A DNA stretch of 64,000 bases, taken from positions 94,992 to 158,991 of the forward strand of contig NZ_JACICF010000001.1 of the NCBI RefSeq assembly GCF_014195685.1. The letters are read 5' to 3'. Positions 44,152 to 52,591 of the stretch are shown piece after piece. The notes under the pieces were generated by a model. The model worked only from the letters and a program-made list of their open reading frames with translations, was not told the origin of the DNA and searched no databases. Every line of letters begins with the position of its first letter. Position 1 is the stretch's first letter. The stretch is from Sphingomicrobium lutaoense (GTDB lineage Bacteria > Pseudomonadota > Alphaproteobacteria > Sphingomonadales > Sphingomonadaceae). The translations under genes were made by a program, and so were the position numbers.

Positions 44152-45726
44152 CTAGAATCGCAGGGCGACGACTTCGCGTACGCCTTCGAGCTCGCACAGC
44201 CGGCGGATCGTTTCGCGGCTCGCGGGGCTGTCGATCGCGATCAGCGCCACCGCCGCGCCGCCCACCTTGCGCCGTCCGAGGTTGAAGGTCGCGATATTGA
44301 TGTCGGCCTTGCCGAGAGTCGTGCCCAGCGCCCCGATGAAGCCCGGTGCGTCGGTGTTGACGATATAGAGCATCGGGCCGGTCAGCTCGGCCTCGATCCC
44401 CACGCCGAAGATATGGACGAGGCGCGGATTGTTATGCCCGAACAGGGTACCCGCGACACTGCGCGGGCCATCGGGAGTGCGTGCGGTGACGCGCACGAGC
44501 GTGTGATAGTCGCCTTCATGGCTGTGGCGCACCTCGGACACGTCGAGCCCGCGATCCTTGGCGAGCAAGGGAGCGTTGACCATGTTCACGCTGTCCGAAT
44601 AGCTGCCCATGAGGCCCGCGAGCACCGCGCCGGTAATCGGTTTGATATTGAGTTCGGCGGCATCGCCTTCGACCTCGACCGCGATCGATTCGATCTGTTC
44701 GCCCAGGGTCTGGCCGACCAGTTTACCGAGACTTTCGGCAAGCCCCATATAGGGCTTCACGCGCGGCGCTTCCTCGGCGGTGAGCGAAGGCATGTTGATC
44801 GCATTGGTAACCGCGCCCGACAGAAGGAAATCGCTCATCTGTTCGGCGACCTGGATCGCGACATTGACCTGCGCCTCGGTGGTCGAAGCCCCGAGATGCG
44901 GTGTCGAAATGAAACCCGGCGTCCCGAACAACGGGCTTTCATGCGCGGGTTCATTCTCGAACACGTCAAGCGCCGCGCCCGCGACCTTTCCGCTGTCGAG
45001 CGCCTCTTTCAGGGCCGCTTCGTCGATCAGGCCGCCGCGCGCGCAATTGATGATCCGCACGCCCGTCTTGGCCTTGGCGAGCGCATCTGCATCGAGAATG
45101 CCACGGGTCTGGTCGGTGAGCGGAGTGTGCAGGGTGATGAAGTCGGCACGCGCGAGCAGGCTGTCGAGATCGACTTTCTCGACGCCAAGTTCGAGCGCGC
45201 GTTCGGGAGTGAGGAAGGGGTCGTAGGCGATCACCTTCATCTTCAGGCCCAGAGCGCGGCTAGCGACGATCGAGCCGATGTTGCCCGCTCCGATGAGTCC
45301 GAGCGTCTTGCCGGTTAGCTCTACCCCCATGAATTTCGACTTTTCCCATTTGCCGGCCTGCGTCGAGGCGTCGGCGGCGGGAAGCTGACGGGCCAGCGCG
45401 AACATCATCGCAATGGCATGCTCGGCGGTGGTAATCGAATTGCCGAAGGGCGTGTTCATCACCACGATGCCGTGCTGCGAGGCGGCGGCGATGTCGATAT
45501 TGTCCACCCCGATCCCGGCGCGTCCGATGACCTTGAGATTGTCGGCATGTTCGAGGAGGGCGGGGGTGACCCTGGTCGCGGAGCGCACTGCCAGCCCGTC
45601 ATATTCGCCGATCACCCGGGCCAGTTCGTCGGGGCTCATGCCCGGCAGTTCATCGACCTCGAGCCCGCGTTCGCGGAAGATCTCGGCGGCGCGCGGATCC
45701 ATCTTGTCGGAAATGAGGATCTTCAC
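44152..45726 (-). CDS. serA: D-3-phosphoglycerate dehydrogenase
   Basis: 524 residues, the long type. It oxidises 3-phosphoglycerate in serine synthesis. The substrate/NAD domain has GLIGAGNIGSIVA near residue 145-157, RAGIGVDNID, and FENEPAHESPLF with HLGASTTEAQ. An intervening (allosteric substrate-binding) domain and a C-terminal ACT domain (about 450-524) follow. The GTG at 45726 overlaps the serC stop (GTGA), so the pair is co-translated. Confidence 0.95.
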   Translation of the reverse strand: MKILISDKMDPRAAEIFRERGLEVDELPGMSPDELARVIGEYDGLAVRSATRVTPALLEHADNLKVIGRAGIGVDNIDIAAASQHGIVVMNTPFGNSITTAEHAIAMMFALARQLPAADASTQAGKWEKSKFMGVELTGKTLGLIGAGNIGSIVASRALGLKMKVIAYDPFLTPERALELGVEKVDLDSLLARADFITLHTPLTDQTRGILDADALAKAKTGVRIINCARGGLIDEAALKEALDSGKVAGAALDVFENEPAHESPLFGTPGFISTPHLGASTTEAQVNVAIQVAEQMSDFLLSGAVTNAINMPSLTAEEAPRVKPYMGLAESLGKLVGQTLGEQIESIAVEVEGDAAELNIKPITGAVLAGLMGSYSDSVNMVNAPLLAKDRGLDVSEVRHSHEGDYHTLVRVTARTPDGPRSVAGTLFGHNNPRLVHIFGVGIEAELTGPMLYIVNTDAPGFIGALGTTLGKADINIATFNLGRRKVGGAAVALIAIDSPASRETIRRLCELEGVREVVALRF

Positions 45727-46841
45727 GCGCTTTTCTCCCAGGCATAGTCGAGCCATGGCCCGAGGGCCTCGATATCGGCGGTTTCGACGGTCGCTCCGCA
45801 CCAGATGCGGAGGCCCGGCGGTGCGTCGCGATAGCCGCCGATGTCATAGGCGACCTCTTCTTCCTCGAGCAGCGCGGTCATGCGCTTGATCCGCTCCTGG
45901 TCTGCGCCTTCGAGCGTCAGGCAGACCCCCGTGCGCGAGCGGATCGCGGGGTCGGGGCACAGGTGATGCAGCCAGTCGCGCTCCTCGACGAGACGGTCAA
46001 CCGCCTCGGCATTGGCGGTGCAGCGCTCGATCATGCCATCGAGGCCGCCGATCGACTGCGCCCATTCGAGCGAATGGATGGCATCCTCGACGCAGAGCAT
46101 CGAGGGAGTGTTGATGGTCGAGCCTTCGAAAATCTCCTCCATGAGCTTGCCCTTCTTGGTGAGGCGGAAGAGCTTGGGAAGGGGGCGGTCGGGGGTGTGG
46201 CTTTCGAGGCGCTCGACGGCACGCGGACCGAGGATCAGGACGCCATGCGCGGCTTCTCCACCCAGCACTTTCTGCCAGGAAAAGGTGGCGACATCGATCT
46301 TGTCCCAGGGAAGCTTGTGCGCGAACACCGCGCTCGTCGCGTCGACGAAGCTCAGGCCCTGGCGGTGGCCCGGGATCCAGTCGCCGTTCGGCACGCGAAC
46401 CCCGCTGGTGGTGCCATTCCAGGTGAAAAGAACATCGTGGTGCCAGCCGACCTTTTTCAAATTGGGAAGCTCGCCATAGGGGGCTTCCATCACATGGGTG
46501 TCGAGGCCCAGTTGCTCGATCGCGTCATTGACCCAGCCCTTGCCGAAGCTTTCCCATGCGAGCGCGGTGACGGGGCGGGCGCCGAGCATCGTCCACATCG
46601 CCATTTCGAAGGCGCCGGTGTCCGAGCCCGGAACGATGCCGAGGCGATGGGTGTCGGGAAGTTCGAGCGTTTCGCGCATCAGGTCGATGCAGCGCTGGAG
46701 GCGCGCCTTGCCGATCTTCGAGCGGTGGGACCGGCCGAGGCTTGCGGTGTCCAGTCTGGAAGCTTCCCAGCCCGGCGGCTTGGCGCAAGGGCCGGATGAA
46801 AAATAGGGTCGTGCAGGACGCACGGCAGGTGGTTTCGTCAT
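45723..46841 (-). CDS. serC: Phosphoserine aminotransferase
   Basis: 372 residues of the Methanosarcina-type SerC group common in alphaproteobacteria. It transaminates 3-phosphohydroxypyruvate with PLP. Visible: FSSGPCAKPPGW at the start, GIVPGSDTGAFEMAMWTML, and the PLP Lys in ATFSWQKVLGGEAAHG. The leader contains a structured RNA element. serA follows by GTGA. Serine made here feeds the serine palmitoyltransferase coded 15 kb away. Confidence 0.95.
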   Translation of the reverse strand: MTKPPAVRPARPYFSSGPCAKPPGWEASRLDTASLGRSHRSKIGKARLQRCIDLMRETLELPDTHRLGIVPGSDTGAFEMAMWTMLGARPVTALAWESFGKGWVNDAIEQLGLDTHVMEAPYGELPNLKKVGWHHDVLFTWNGTTSGVRVPNGDWIPGHRQGLSFVDATSAVFAHKLPWDKIDVATFSWQKVLGGEAAHGVLILGPRAVERLESHTPDRPLPKLFRLTKKGKLMEEIFEGSTINTPSMLCVEDAIHSLEWAQSIGGLDGMIERCTANAEAVDRLVEERDWLHHLCPDPAIRSRTGVCLTLEGADQERIKRMTALLEEEEVAYDIGGYRDAPPGLRIWCGATVETADIEALGPWLDYAWEKSA

Positions 46842-46974
46842 AATGTCCCCTCATCGAGAGGCGCGCCGCGTTGGGGCGGCGTGGCCCAAGGATCTTCTAC
46901 GTCAGCTAGGGGACGCATGACAGACTGAATCGATGCCTCGGGCCCGTGAAAAATTCGCGCCTTTCCGCGATTAT
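46842..46974 (-). promoter_or_regulatory. Structured 5' leader of serC (serC RNA motif candidate)
   Basis: On the minus strand, the last 40 bases hold CGCCGC/GCGGCG (46864-46881) and CCTC/GAGG (46849-46861); the second stem contains the GAGGGG ribosome-binding site. An alternative pairing TTGGG/CCCAA uses the loop of the first stem and cannot form together with it. Alphaproteobacterial serC genes are known to carry a conserved leader, the serC motif; I match it by position and shape, not by alignment. Confidence 0.55.
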
Positions 46975-46980
46975 TCATTT

Positions 46981-47010
46981 ACTAAACGTTAAACGCTTAA
47001 CCTGAATCAA
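46981..47010 (-). promoter_or_regulatory. Candidate serC promoter with TTAA half sites
   Basis: On the minus strand TTGATT (47010-47005) and TTTAGT (46986-46981) are 18 bases apart. The spacer holds GTTAA-N4-TTAAC (46988-47001). A GANTC site overlaps the -35 element. Transcription would start near 46974, giving a leader of about 130 bases. Confidence 0.4.
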
Positions 47011-47232
47011 GAAAATCCTGCATTTCATCGCTTCGTCGCCGCAGTTCGTCCCTAATGGTGGAACGATCAGTTGAATTCCTTAACCTTTCGGGCACAGCTT
47101 ACCCCTCGCGACTTCAAGGGGCACTGACTAGGTCGCGTTTCGGGAGGATGGGGATCCTCGAAATTGGGAATATTTAGTTGGGCCGCAGCCCGAATAGGCG
47201 AAGCGGTCGAACTAATAAGAGCGGGTAGAGGC
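47011..47232. other. Rest of the 391-base intergenic region between serC and the M23 peptidase gene
   Basis: No coding region was recognised here other than a possible TTG-started N-terminal extension of the peptidase from 47164. AT-rich stretches (for example GAATTCCTTAACC at 47072) could include a promoter for the peptidase gene, but no convincing -35/-10 pair was found. Confidence 0.4.
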
Positions 47233-48132
47233 ATGATGTTGATTTCGGCCATGAGGAAAATTCTGCGTGATCGCGAGCTGGTGGTTCGCGATGGAACCGC
47301 GCTCAAGATCGTGCGCATTCCGGTCGCCGTGCAGATGGCTGTCATTGCCGTGCTGCTCTTTCTGACCGCCTGGTCGAGCTATGCCGCTGCCCGTATTGCC
47401 ACCGCCGAATCGGCGGTGATTTCTTATCAGCAGCACGAGCGCGCCGAACTGGCCCGCATCGCCGAGCGCCAGAAGGCGCTTGCCGCGCTGGGGGCGCAGC
47501 TTCTCGAAGAACGTTACCAGGCCAAGCTGGCCGAGCTCGAAGCGCTGGGCGTCGATGTCGCCGTGGGCGGTCCGTTCGAAGCCGCCGGTGAAGGCGATGC
47601 CACCTTCCGCGAACTCTTCTCCAACTGGAAGAAGCTCGACAATCTGCACAATGGTGCGATTGCCGTGCCTTCGGACAAGCCGGTCAAGGCCGCCAGCCTG
47701 ACCTCCTCCTTCGGCACCCGCACCGACCCGTTCAAGGGTCGCCGCGCCATGCATGGCGGCATCGATCTTGCCGGTCCGGTGGGTACGCCCATCTATGCCA
47801 CGGCCGACGGCGTGGTGATCCGCGCGGGCTATAACCGCGGCGGCTACGGCAACCTCGTCGAGATCGACCATGGCAACGGCATCGTGACGCGTTACGCCCA
47901 CATGTCGAAAATCCTCACCAAGAAAGGCGATCGCATCGATCGCGGCCAGCAGATCGGCGCGATGGGGTCGACCGGCCGCTCGACGGGCAGCCATCTCCAC
48001 TATGAAGTCCGGATCGACGGCAAGCCGGTCAATCCCATTCCCTTCATGAAGTCGACCGACTATCTCGTCGCGATGCAGCAGCAGAACGACCAGGCCATGG
48101 AAGACATCGGTCTGGGCGGCGGCGGGCGCTAA
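47233..48132 (+). CDS. M23 family metallopeptidase (LytM domain), membrane-anchored
   Basis: 299 residues. A helix near residues 36-55 anchors a periplasmic protein; a coiled region (about 60-110, rich in Ala/Glu/Arg/Gln) follows. The LytM domain has AMHGGIDLAGPVG (HxxxD) and GSHLHYEVRIDG (HxH) zinc ligands, so catalytic residues are intact. It cleaves peptidoglycan cross-bridges. The start is uncertain: ATG 47233, 47236 and 47251 are all possible, and TTG 47164 would lengthen it. It is upstream of an ErpA/HesB gene. Confidence 0.88.
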   Translation: MMLISAMRKILRDRELVVRDGTALKIVRIPVAVQMAVIAVLLFLTAWSSYAAARIATAESAVISYQQHERAELARIAERQKALAALGAQLLEERYQAKLAELEALGVDVAVGGPFEAAGEGDATFRELFSNWKKLDNLHNGAIAVPSDKPVKAASLTSSFGTRTDPFKGRRAMHGGIDLAGPVGTPIYATADGVVIRAGYNRGGYGNLVEIDHGNGIVTRYAHMSKILTKKGDRIDRGQQIGAMGSTGRSTGSHLHYEVRIDGKPVNPIPFMKSTDYLVAMQQQNDQAMEDIGLGGGGR

Positions 48133-48193
48133 GTCCCCCACAACCCCGAGCGGGGCGCTTGCCCACCGGGAATGCAGTCCCTATCTCGATGGC

Positions 48194-48517
48194 GTGACTG
48201 ACATCATCCTTACTCCCAACGCGGCGCGACGCGTCGCCAAGATCGCCGAGAAGCAGGGCGCCGACGCGGTGCTGCGCCTGTCGGTCGATGGCGGTGGTTG
48301 CGCGGGTTTCACCTACAAGTTCGAACTGGGCGCTCCCGAAGAAGGCGATACCGTGGCGGAGGCCGAAGGCGTCAAGCTGGTGGTCGATCCGGTGAGCATG
48401 GACCTCGTTCGCGGCTCGGCGGTTGATTTCGTCGAAAATCTCGGCGGCGCCAGTTTCCAGGTCACAAATCCCAATGCCGCAAGCGGGTGCGGCTGCGGAT
48501 CGAGCTTCTCGATCTGA
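48194..48517 (+). CDS. erpA: Iron-sulfur cluster assembly/insertion protein (HesB/IscA/ErpA)
   Basis: 107 residues. The family cysteines are at GGGCAGF (residue about 36) and the C-terminal SGCGCGSSFSI pair, the A-type carrier signature. It carries Fe-S clusters to target proteins. The GTG at 48194 starts the family core (VTDIILTPNAARRV). Whether it is ErpA or IscA in function is not decided by sequence; ErpA is the usual alphaproteobacterial assignment. Its stop overlaps xthA by TGATG. Confidence 0.9.
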   Translation: MTDIILTPNAARRVAKIAEKQGADAVLRLSVDGGGCAGFTYKFELGAPEEGDTVAEAEGVKLVVDPVSMDLVRGSAVDFVENLGGASFQVTNPNAASGCGCGSSFSI

Positions 48518-49302
48518 TGGTCAATATCGTCAGCTTCAACATCAACGGGCTGCGCGCGCGTCTCCCCCGCCTGCTTGAATTTCTCGAACGCGAGAAGCCG
48601 GACATCGTCTGCCTCCAGGAATTGAAGGGCGAGCCCGATGCCTTGCCCACCGACCAGGTGGAGGCAGCCGGATACAAGGCGCTCTGGCATGGGCAGAAGG
48701 GTTTCAACGGGGTCGCCTTCCTGTCGCGCGGCGACGGCGATCTCAAGCTGCGGCGCGCCGGCCTGCCTGACGATCCGGCGCCCGAGCAGGCGCGCTATAT
48801 CGAGGCCGAGGCGCACGGCCTGATTGTCGCGAGCATCTATCTGCCCAACGGCAATCCGGTGGGCAGCGAGAAATTCGGTTACAAGCTCGAATGGATGGCG
48901 CGGCTCGAACAGCATGCGGCCGCGCTCCTGGCCGAGGAACGACCCGTGGTGCTGGCGGGTGATTACAATGTCATTCCTGAAGACCGCGACACCTTTTCGG
49001 TCAAGGCCATGGCCCATGACGCATTGATGCAGCCCGAAAGCCGGGCGGCGCTACGGCGCATTGTCCACCAGGGCTGGACCGATGCCTTGCGGCAGGTCCA
49101 TCCGGACGATGACAGGCTTTATACCTTCTGGGATTACCAGGCCGCGGCCTGGCCGCGCGATGCGGGATTCCGCATCGACCATTTCCTCCTCTCGCCGCAG
49201 GCAGCGGACCGGCTTGCCGGGGCGGGCGTCCACAAATGGGCGCGCGGGGAGGAAAAGGCCTCCGACCACGCGCCCGTCTGGCTACAACTGCACGACGCCT
49301 AG
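48517..49302 (+). CDS. xthA: Exodeoxyribonuclease III
   Basis: 261 residues of the EEP superfamily. It is an AP endonuclease and 3' exonuclease in base excision repair. Motifs: SFNINGLRARL, CLQELKG (catalytic Glu), GDYNVIPED, RIDHFLLS and SDHAPVW with the catalytic His. The ATG at 48517 overlaps the ErpA stop (TGATG). Its TAG is part of a CTAG shared with the convergent SDR gene. Confidence 0.94.
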   Translation: MVNIVSFNINGLRARLPRLLEFLEREKPDIVCLQELKGEPDALPTDQVEAAGYKALWHGQKGFNGVAFLSRGDGDLKLRRAGLPDDPAPEQARYIEAEAHGLIVASIYLPNGNPVGSEKFGYKLEWMARLEQHAAALLAEERPVVLAGDYNVIPEDRDTFSVKAMAHDALMQPESRAALRRIVHQGWTDALRQVHPDDDRLYTFWDYQAAAWPRDAGFRIDHFLLSPQAADRLAGAGVHKWARGEEKASDHAPVWLQLHDA

Positions 49303-50153
49303 CCGCCGATGACATAGCCTCCATTGGGATGGAGGACCTGTCCGGTCATATAGCTGGAATCCTCGCATGCCAGGAACAGAAAGCTGGGCGCCACTTCATT
49401 GGGCTGCCCGGGCCGCCCCATCGGAGTATCCTTTCCGAAATCGGGAATTTCCTCGGGCGGCTTGCCGCCGAAGGGATTGAGCGGGGTCCAGATCGGTCCC
49501 GGGGCCACGGCATTCACGCGAATGCCGTCCTTGGCGAGATTTTGCGAAAGCGAGCGTGTGAAGGCAGTGATCGCGCCCTTTGTCGAGCTATAGTCGAGAA
49601 GGTCGGACGAGCCCTTGTACATGGTCACCGAGGTGCAATTGACGATCGCCGAGCCCTTCTTGAGATGGGGACGAACCGCCTGGCTGAGGAAGAACATCGA
49701 ATAGATGTTCGTCTGGAAGGTTCGCTTGAGCTGCTCCTCGCTGATGTCGCGGATGTCCTTGTCGGGATGCTGCTCCCCGGCATTGTTGACGAGCACGTCG
49801 ATGCCCCCGAACCGGTCGGCGACCTTCTTCGCCACATCCTCGCAATTGGACTTGGTGCCAAGGTCGGTGGCGATGGCGAAGGCCTCGGCGCCTTCGGCCT
49901 TGCACGCCTCGACGGTCTTCTCGGCATCCTCATGTTCGCAAAGATAGACGATCGCGACCTTCGCGCCTTCGCGAGCGAACAGCACCGCGGTCGCTCGGCC
50001 GATGCCGCTGTCGCCGCCCGTGACGATGGCCACCTTGTCCTTGAGGCGGCCCGCCCCCGGGTAGCGGGGTTTCCATTTGGGCTGCGGGGACAATTTGGCT
50101 TCCTCGCCTGGCAGGCGATCTTCGTGGATCATCGGTTCGGCGGTGTCGGACAT
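49299..50153 (-). CDS. SDR family oxidoreductase (YhdF/YdaD-like)
   Basis: 284 residues. The N-terminal tail with PQPKWKPRYPGAGRLKDKVAIVTGGDSGIGRA is that of stress-associated SDRs such as YhdF. TGGDSGIG and NNAGEQH are at the Rossmann site, Ser in NCTSVTMYKG, and YSSTKGA holds YxxxK. The start at 50153 follows GGAGTTTTG. Substrate unknown; general-stress SDR is likely. It shares CTAG with xthA at its stop. Confidence 0.91.
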   Translation of the reverse strand: MSDTAEPMIHEDRLPGEEAKLSPQPKWKPRYPGAGRLKDKVAIVTGGDSGIGRATAVLFAREGAKVAIVYLCEHEDAEKTVEACKAEGAEAFAIATDLGTKSNCEDVAKKVADRFGGIDVLVNNAGEQHPDKDIRDISEEQLKRTFQTNIYSMFFLSQAVRPHLKKGSAIVNCTSVTMYKGSSDLLDYSSTKGAITAFTRSLSQNLAKDGIRVNAVAPGPIWTPLNPFGGKPPEEIPDFGKDTPMGRPGQPNEVAPSFLFLACEDSSYMTGQVLHPNGGYVIGG

Positions 50154-50223
50154 GACGCAAAACTCCTTTCGCCCCACGAACGCGGGGCGAAGGACCATGT
50201 TGCAGCGCCTTCGGCGAAGCGCC

Positions 50224-51363
50224 TTAGTTCAGCGATTTCCGGTAGATGCGATAATTATGGTTGATGTTCGCCCCTGGCAGGTTGGCGATCGACATCATGC
50301 CCTGGTTATCCTCGAGCACCCAGCCGAATTCGCCATGGAAGATGCCATATTTGTCGACGCAGACCCGGCGCGAATGTTCGATCAGCATGAAGGCGAACTG
50401 GCTTGCCAGCCGGCCTTTCTGATATTCCTTGCGAACCCCCATCAGCGGCACCCGTGCGCGGCGCGTACGCGGCCTGCGCAACCGCCAGAGGAGCTTGGCC
50501 CAGCCGAAGGGGAAGAGCCGTCCGTCAAGATCCTCGATCAGTTCGTTGGTATCGGGAATGGTGATCATGAAGGCCGCGGGCTTGCCGTCATATTCGGCGA
50601 TCTTGACCAGGTCCTCGACGATGATCGGCTTCAATTTCTTGCCGGCATAGGCGATTTCGGATTCGGTCAGCGGGACAAAACCCCAATTATCCGACCAGGC
50701 ATCGTTGAGAATATCGAGGATGATCGCGGCTTCCTCGTCGAAGCGGGATTTGTCGACGTCGCGAATGACGAGCTTCTCGTTGCGCTCCCCCGCCCTGATG
50801 AGCCGGTCGATCACCGGGATCATGTTGATGCGGATGTCGAGCGCGAAAGTGTGCAGGTCGCGCGCCTTGCGATAGCCGGCCTGCTCGACCCAGCCCTGAT
50901 ATTCGGGGCGGTGATGGCCCATCATTACCAGCGGCTTTTCCTCGAAGCCCTCGATCAGCAGCCCGGGCTCGTCCCAGATGGAGATGGAGATGGGCCCGAT
51001 TGCCTGCGTCATCCCTTCCTCGCGCAGCCAGCGTTCGGCGGCGGCGATGAGCGCGGCGGCAGCTTCGGCATCTTTGGCTTCGAAAAGGCCCCATAGCCCC
51101 GTCTCGGGCATTCGTTCGAGGACCAGATCGTCGATCTGTGCGCTGATCCGCCCGACCGTCTTGCCGTCGCGCTCGGCAAGGAAGAGTTGCAGCCTGCCAT
51201 GCTCGAACCAGGGGTTCTTGCCCGGGTCGATCAGTGCGTGGACTTCCGACTTGAGCGGCGGAACCCAATAGGGATCGTCGCGATAGATGTCCCATGGCAA
51301 GTCGACGAAGGCGCGCCTGTCCGCGCGGGTCCGTACGGGCCGGATGGTGAGCGTTTCGGTCAT
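50224..51363 (-). CDS. Uncharacterised protein with GNAT-like domain (YghO-like)
   Basis: 379 residues, no membrane segment. The N-terminal TIRPVRTRADRRAFVDLPWDIYRDDPYWVPPLK and the C-terminal LMGVRKEYQKGRLASQFAFMLIEHSRR with GEFGWVLEDNQGM match a family sometimes called YghO, thought to have an N-acyltransferase fold. The reaction is unknown. It is divergent from the desaturase gene; members of this family often lie next to lipid genes, but the link is positional. The SDR gene is 70 bases downstream. Confidence 0.75.
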   Translation of the reverse strand: MTETLTIRPVRTRADRRAFVDLPWDIYRDDPYWVPPLKSEVHALIDPGKNPWFEHGRLQLFLAERDGKTVGRISAQIDDLVLERMPETGLWGLFEAKDAEAAAALIAAAERWLREEGMTQAIGPISISIWDEPGLLIEGFEEKPLVMMGHHRPEYQGWVEQAGYRKARDLHTFALDIRINMIPVIDRLIRAGERNEKLVIRDVDKSRFDEEAAIILDILNDAWSDNWGFVPLTESEIAYAGKKLKPIIVEDLVKIAEYDGKPAAFMITIPDTNELIEDLDGRLFPFGWAKLLWRLRRPRTRRARVPLMGVRKEYQKGRLASQFAFMLIEHSRRVCVDKYGIFHGEFGWVLEDNQGMMSIANLPGANINHNYRIYRKSLN

Positions 51364-51434
51364 GTCATCGGGCTAGCCGCTTGGCCTGCCCCTGTCATCC
51401 CACGTAAAGGAATAAGGTCCTAATGGTGACGAAA

Positions 51435-51478
51435 GGCGAAGATTTCGCCATGATGACGCCATCATCTGTCGCCAGATG
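51435..51478. repeat. Three tandem palindromes upstream of the desaturase gene
   Basis: GGCGAA-GAT-TTCGCC (51435-51449), ATGATG-ACGC-CATCAT (51450-51465) and CATCTG-TCGC-CAGATG (51463-51478) follow each other with perfect 6-bp arms. The last covers the first possible start codon. They could be operator sites or RNA hairpins. Confidence 0.65.
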
Positions 51479-52588
51479 GCACGCGGAAAGATGAATATGT
51501 TCAACGCAGATATTCTCGGCAAGGGCCAGGAAAGCGCGGAAACCTCCGTCCGGCGCGCCGTCGTGCGCGGTGATGACAAGGAGATGCTGCGCGCGGCTGC
51601 CCAGCTGACCCGCGATCTCAAGGAGCCCGATGCCCGCATCTTCTGGGCGGACCTCATCCTTTCGGCGCTGCTCGGTTATGGGGCGTTGGCGCTGGCCATT
51701 CTTTCCGGCGAGCTGGCGGTCAAGCTGGCGGCCGGACTGGTGGCGATGCTGGCGCTTTATCGGGCGGGCAGCTTCATCCACGAGATCGCGCATATCAAGA
51801 AAGGCGACCTGCCGGGCTTCCGCCTGGTGTGGAACATGCTCATCGGGGTGCCGCTTCTGGCGCCGTCCTTCATGTATGAAGGCGTTCACAACCAGCATCA
51901 TGCCAAGACCAAATATGGCACGGTCGACGATCCCGAATATCTGCCGCTAGCATTGATGAAGCCGTGGACGCTGCCGCTATTTCTTATCGTAGCGGCGCTC
52001 GCGCCGCTGGCGCTGCTGTTCCGCTTTGCGGTTCTGACGCCCTTGTCGCTTCTCTTCCCCTCGCTTCGCCGCGTGGTGGTTGCGCGTTATTCGGGGCTGC
52101 AGATCAACCCTGCTTTCCGCCGCAAGCCCGCCGAGGGCGAGGCCGCGCGCCAATGGCGCTGGCAGGAAGGCGCGGCGAGCCTCTGGTCGATCGGCCTGAT
52201 TGCCGCGACGCTGGCGGGTGCGATTCCCCTTGCGGCGATGGCGACTTTCCTTGCCGTGCTGTCGGGTCTGATGTTCATCAACCAGGTCCGCACCCTGGTG
52301 GCGCACCTGTGGGAGAATGACGGCGAACCGATGAGCGTGACCGCGCAATATCTCGACAGCGTCAACGTGCCGCCGCCCGCGACGCTTCCGGCGCTGTGGG
52401 CGCCGGTGGGGCTTCGCTATCATGCGCTGCACCACTTGCTGCCCGGACTGCCTTACCATTCGCTGGGCGAGGCGCATCGCCGCCTGCGCCGCGAACTGGA
52501 CGGGCAATCGGTCTATCACGCCACCAACCATCGCGGCCTCACGCCGCTGGTGGCGCGGCTGGCGGCTTCGACGATGCGTCGCCGCTAG
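51476..52588 (+). CDS. Membrane fatty acid desaturase family protein
   Basis: 370 residues if started at 51476; ATG 51491 or 51497 is more likely because GCGGAAAG precedes them and 51476 is in a hairpin. Four to six hydrophobic segments. The di-iron His boxes are HEIAH (near 104), HNQHHAKT (near 142) and HALHHLLPGLPYHS (near 325), as in plant-type delta desaturases and carotenoid/sterol-type membrane desaturases. It introduces a double bond or hydroxyl into a lipid chain. The substrate is not known; a sphingolipid or phospholipid acyl chain is possible in this organism. Confidence 0.9.
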   Translation: MARGKMNMFNADILGKGQESAETSVRRAVVRGDDKEMLRAAAQLTRDLKEPDARIFWADLILSALLGYGALALAILSGELAVKLAAGLVAMLALYRAGSFIHEIAHIKKGDLPGFRLVWNMLIGVPLLAPSFMYEGVHNQHHAKTKYGTVDDPEYLPLALMKPWTLPLFLIVAALAPLALLFRFAVLTPLSLLFPSLRRVVVARYSGLQINPAFRRKPAEGEAARQWRWQEGAASLWSIGLIAATLAGAIPLAAMATFLAVLSGLMFINQVRTLVAHLWENDGEPMSVTAQYLDSVNVPPPATLPALWAPVGLRYHALHHLLPGLPYHSLGEAHRRLRRELDGQSVYHATNHRGLTPLVARLAASTMRRR

Positions 52589-52591
52589 GCG

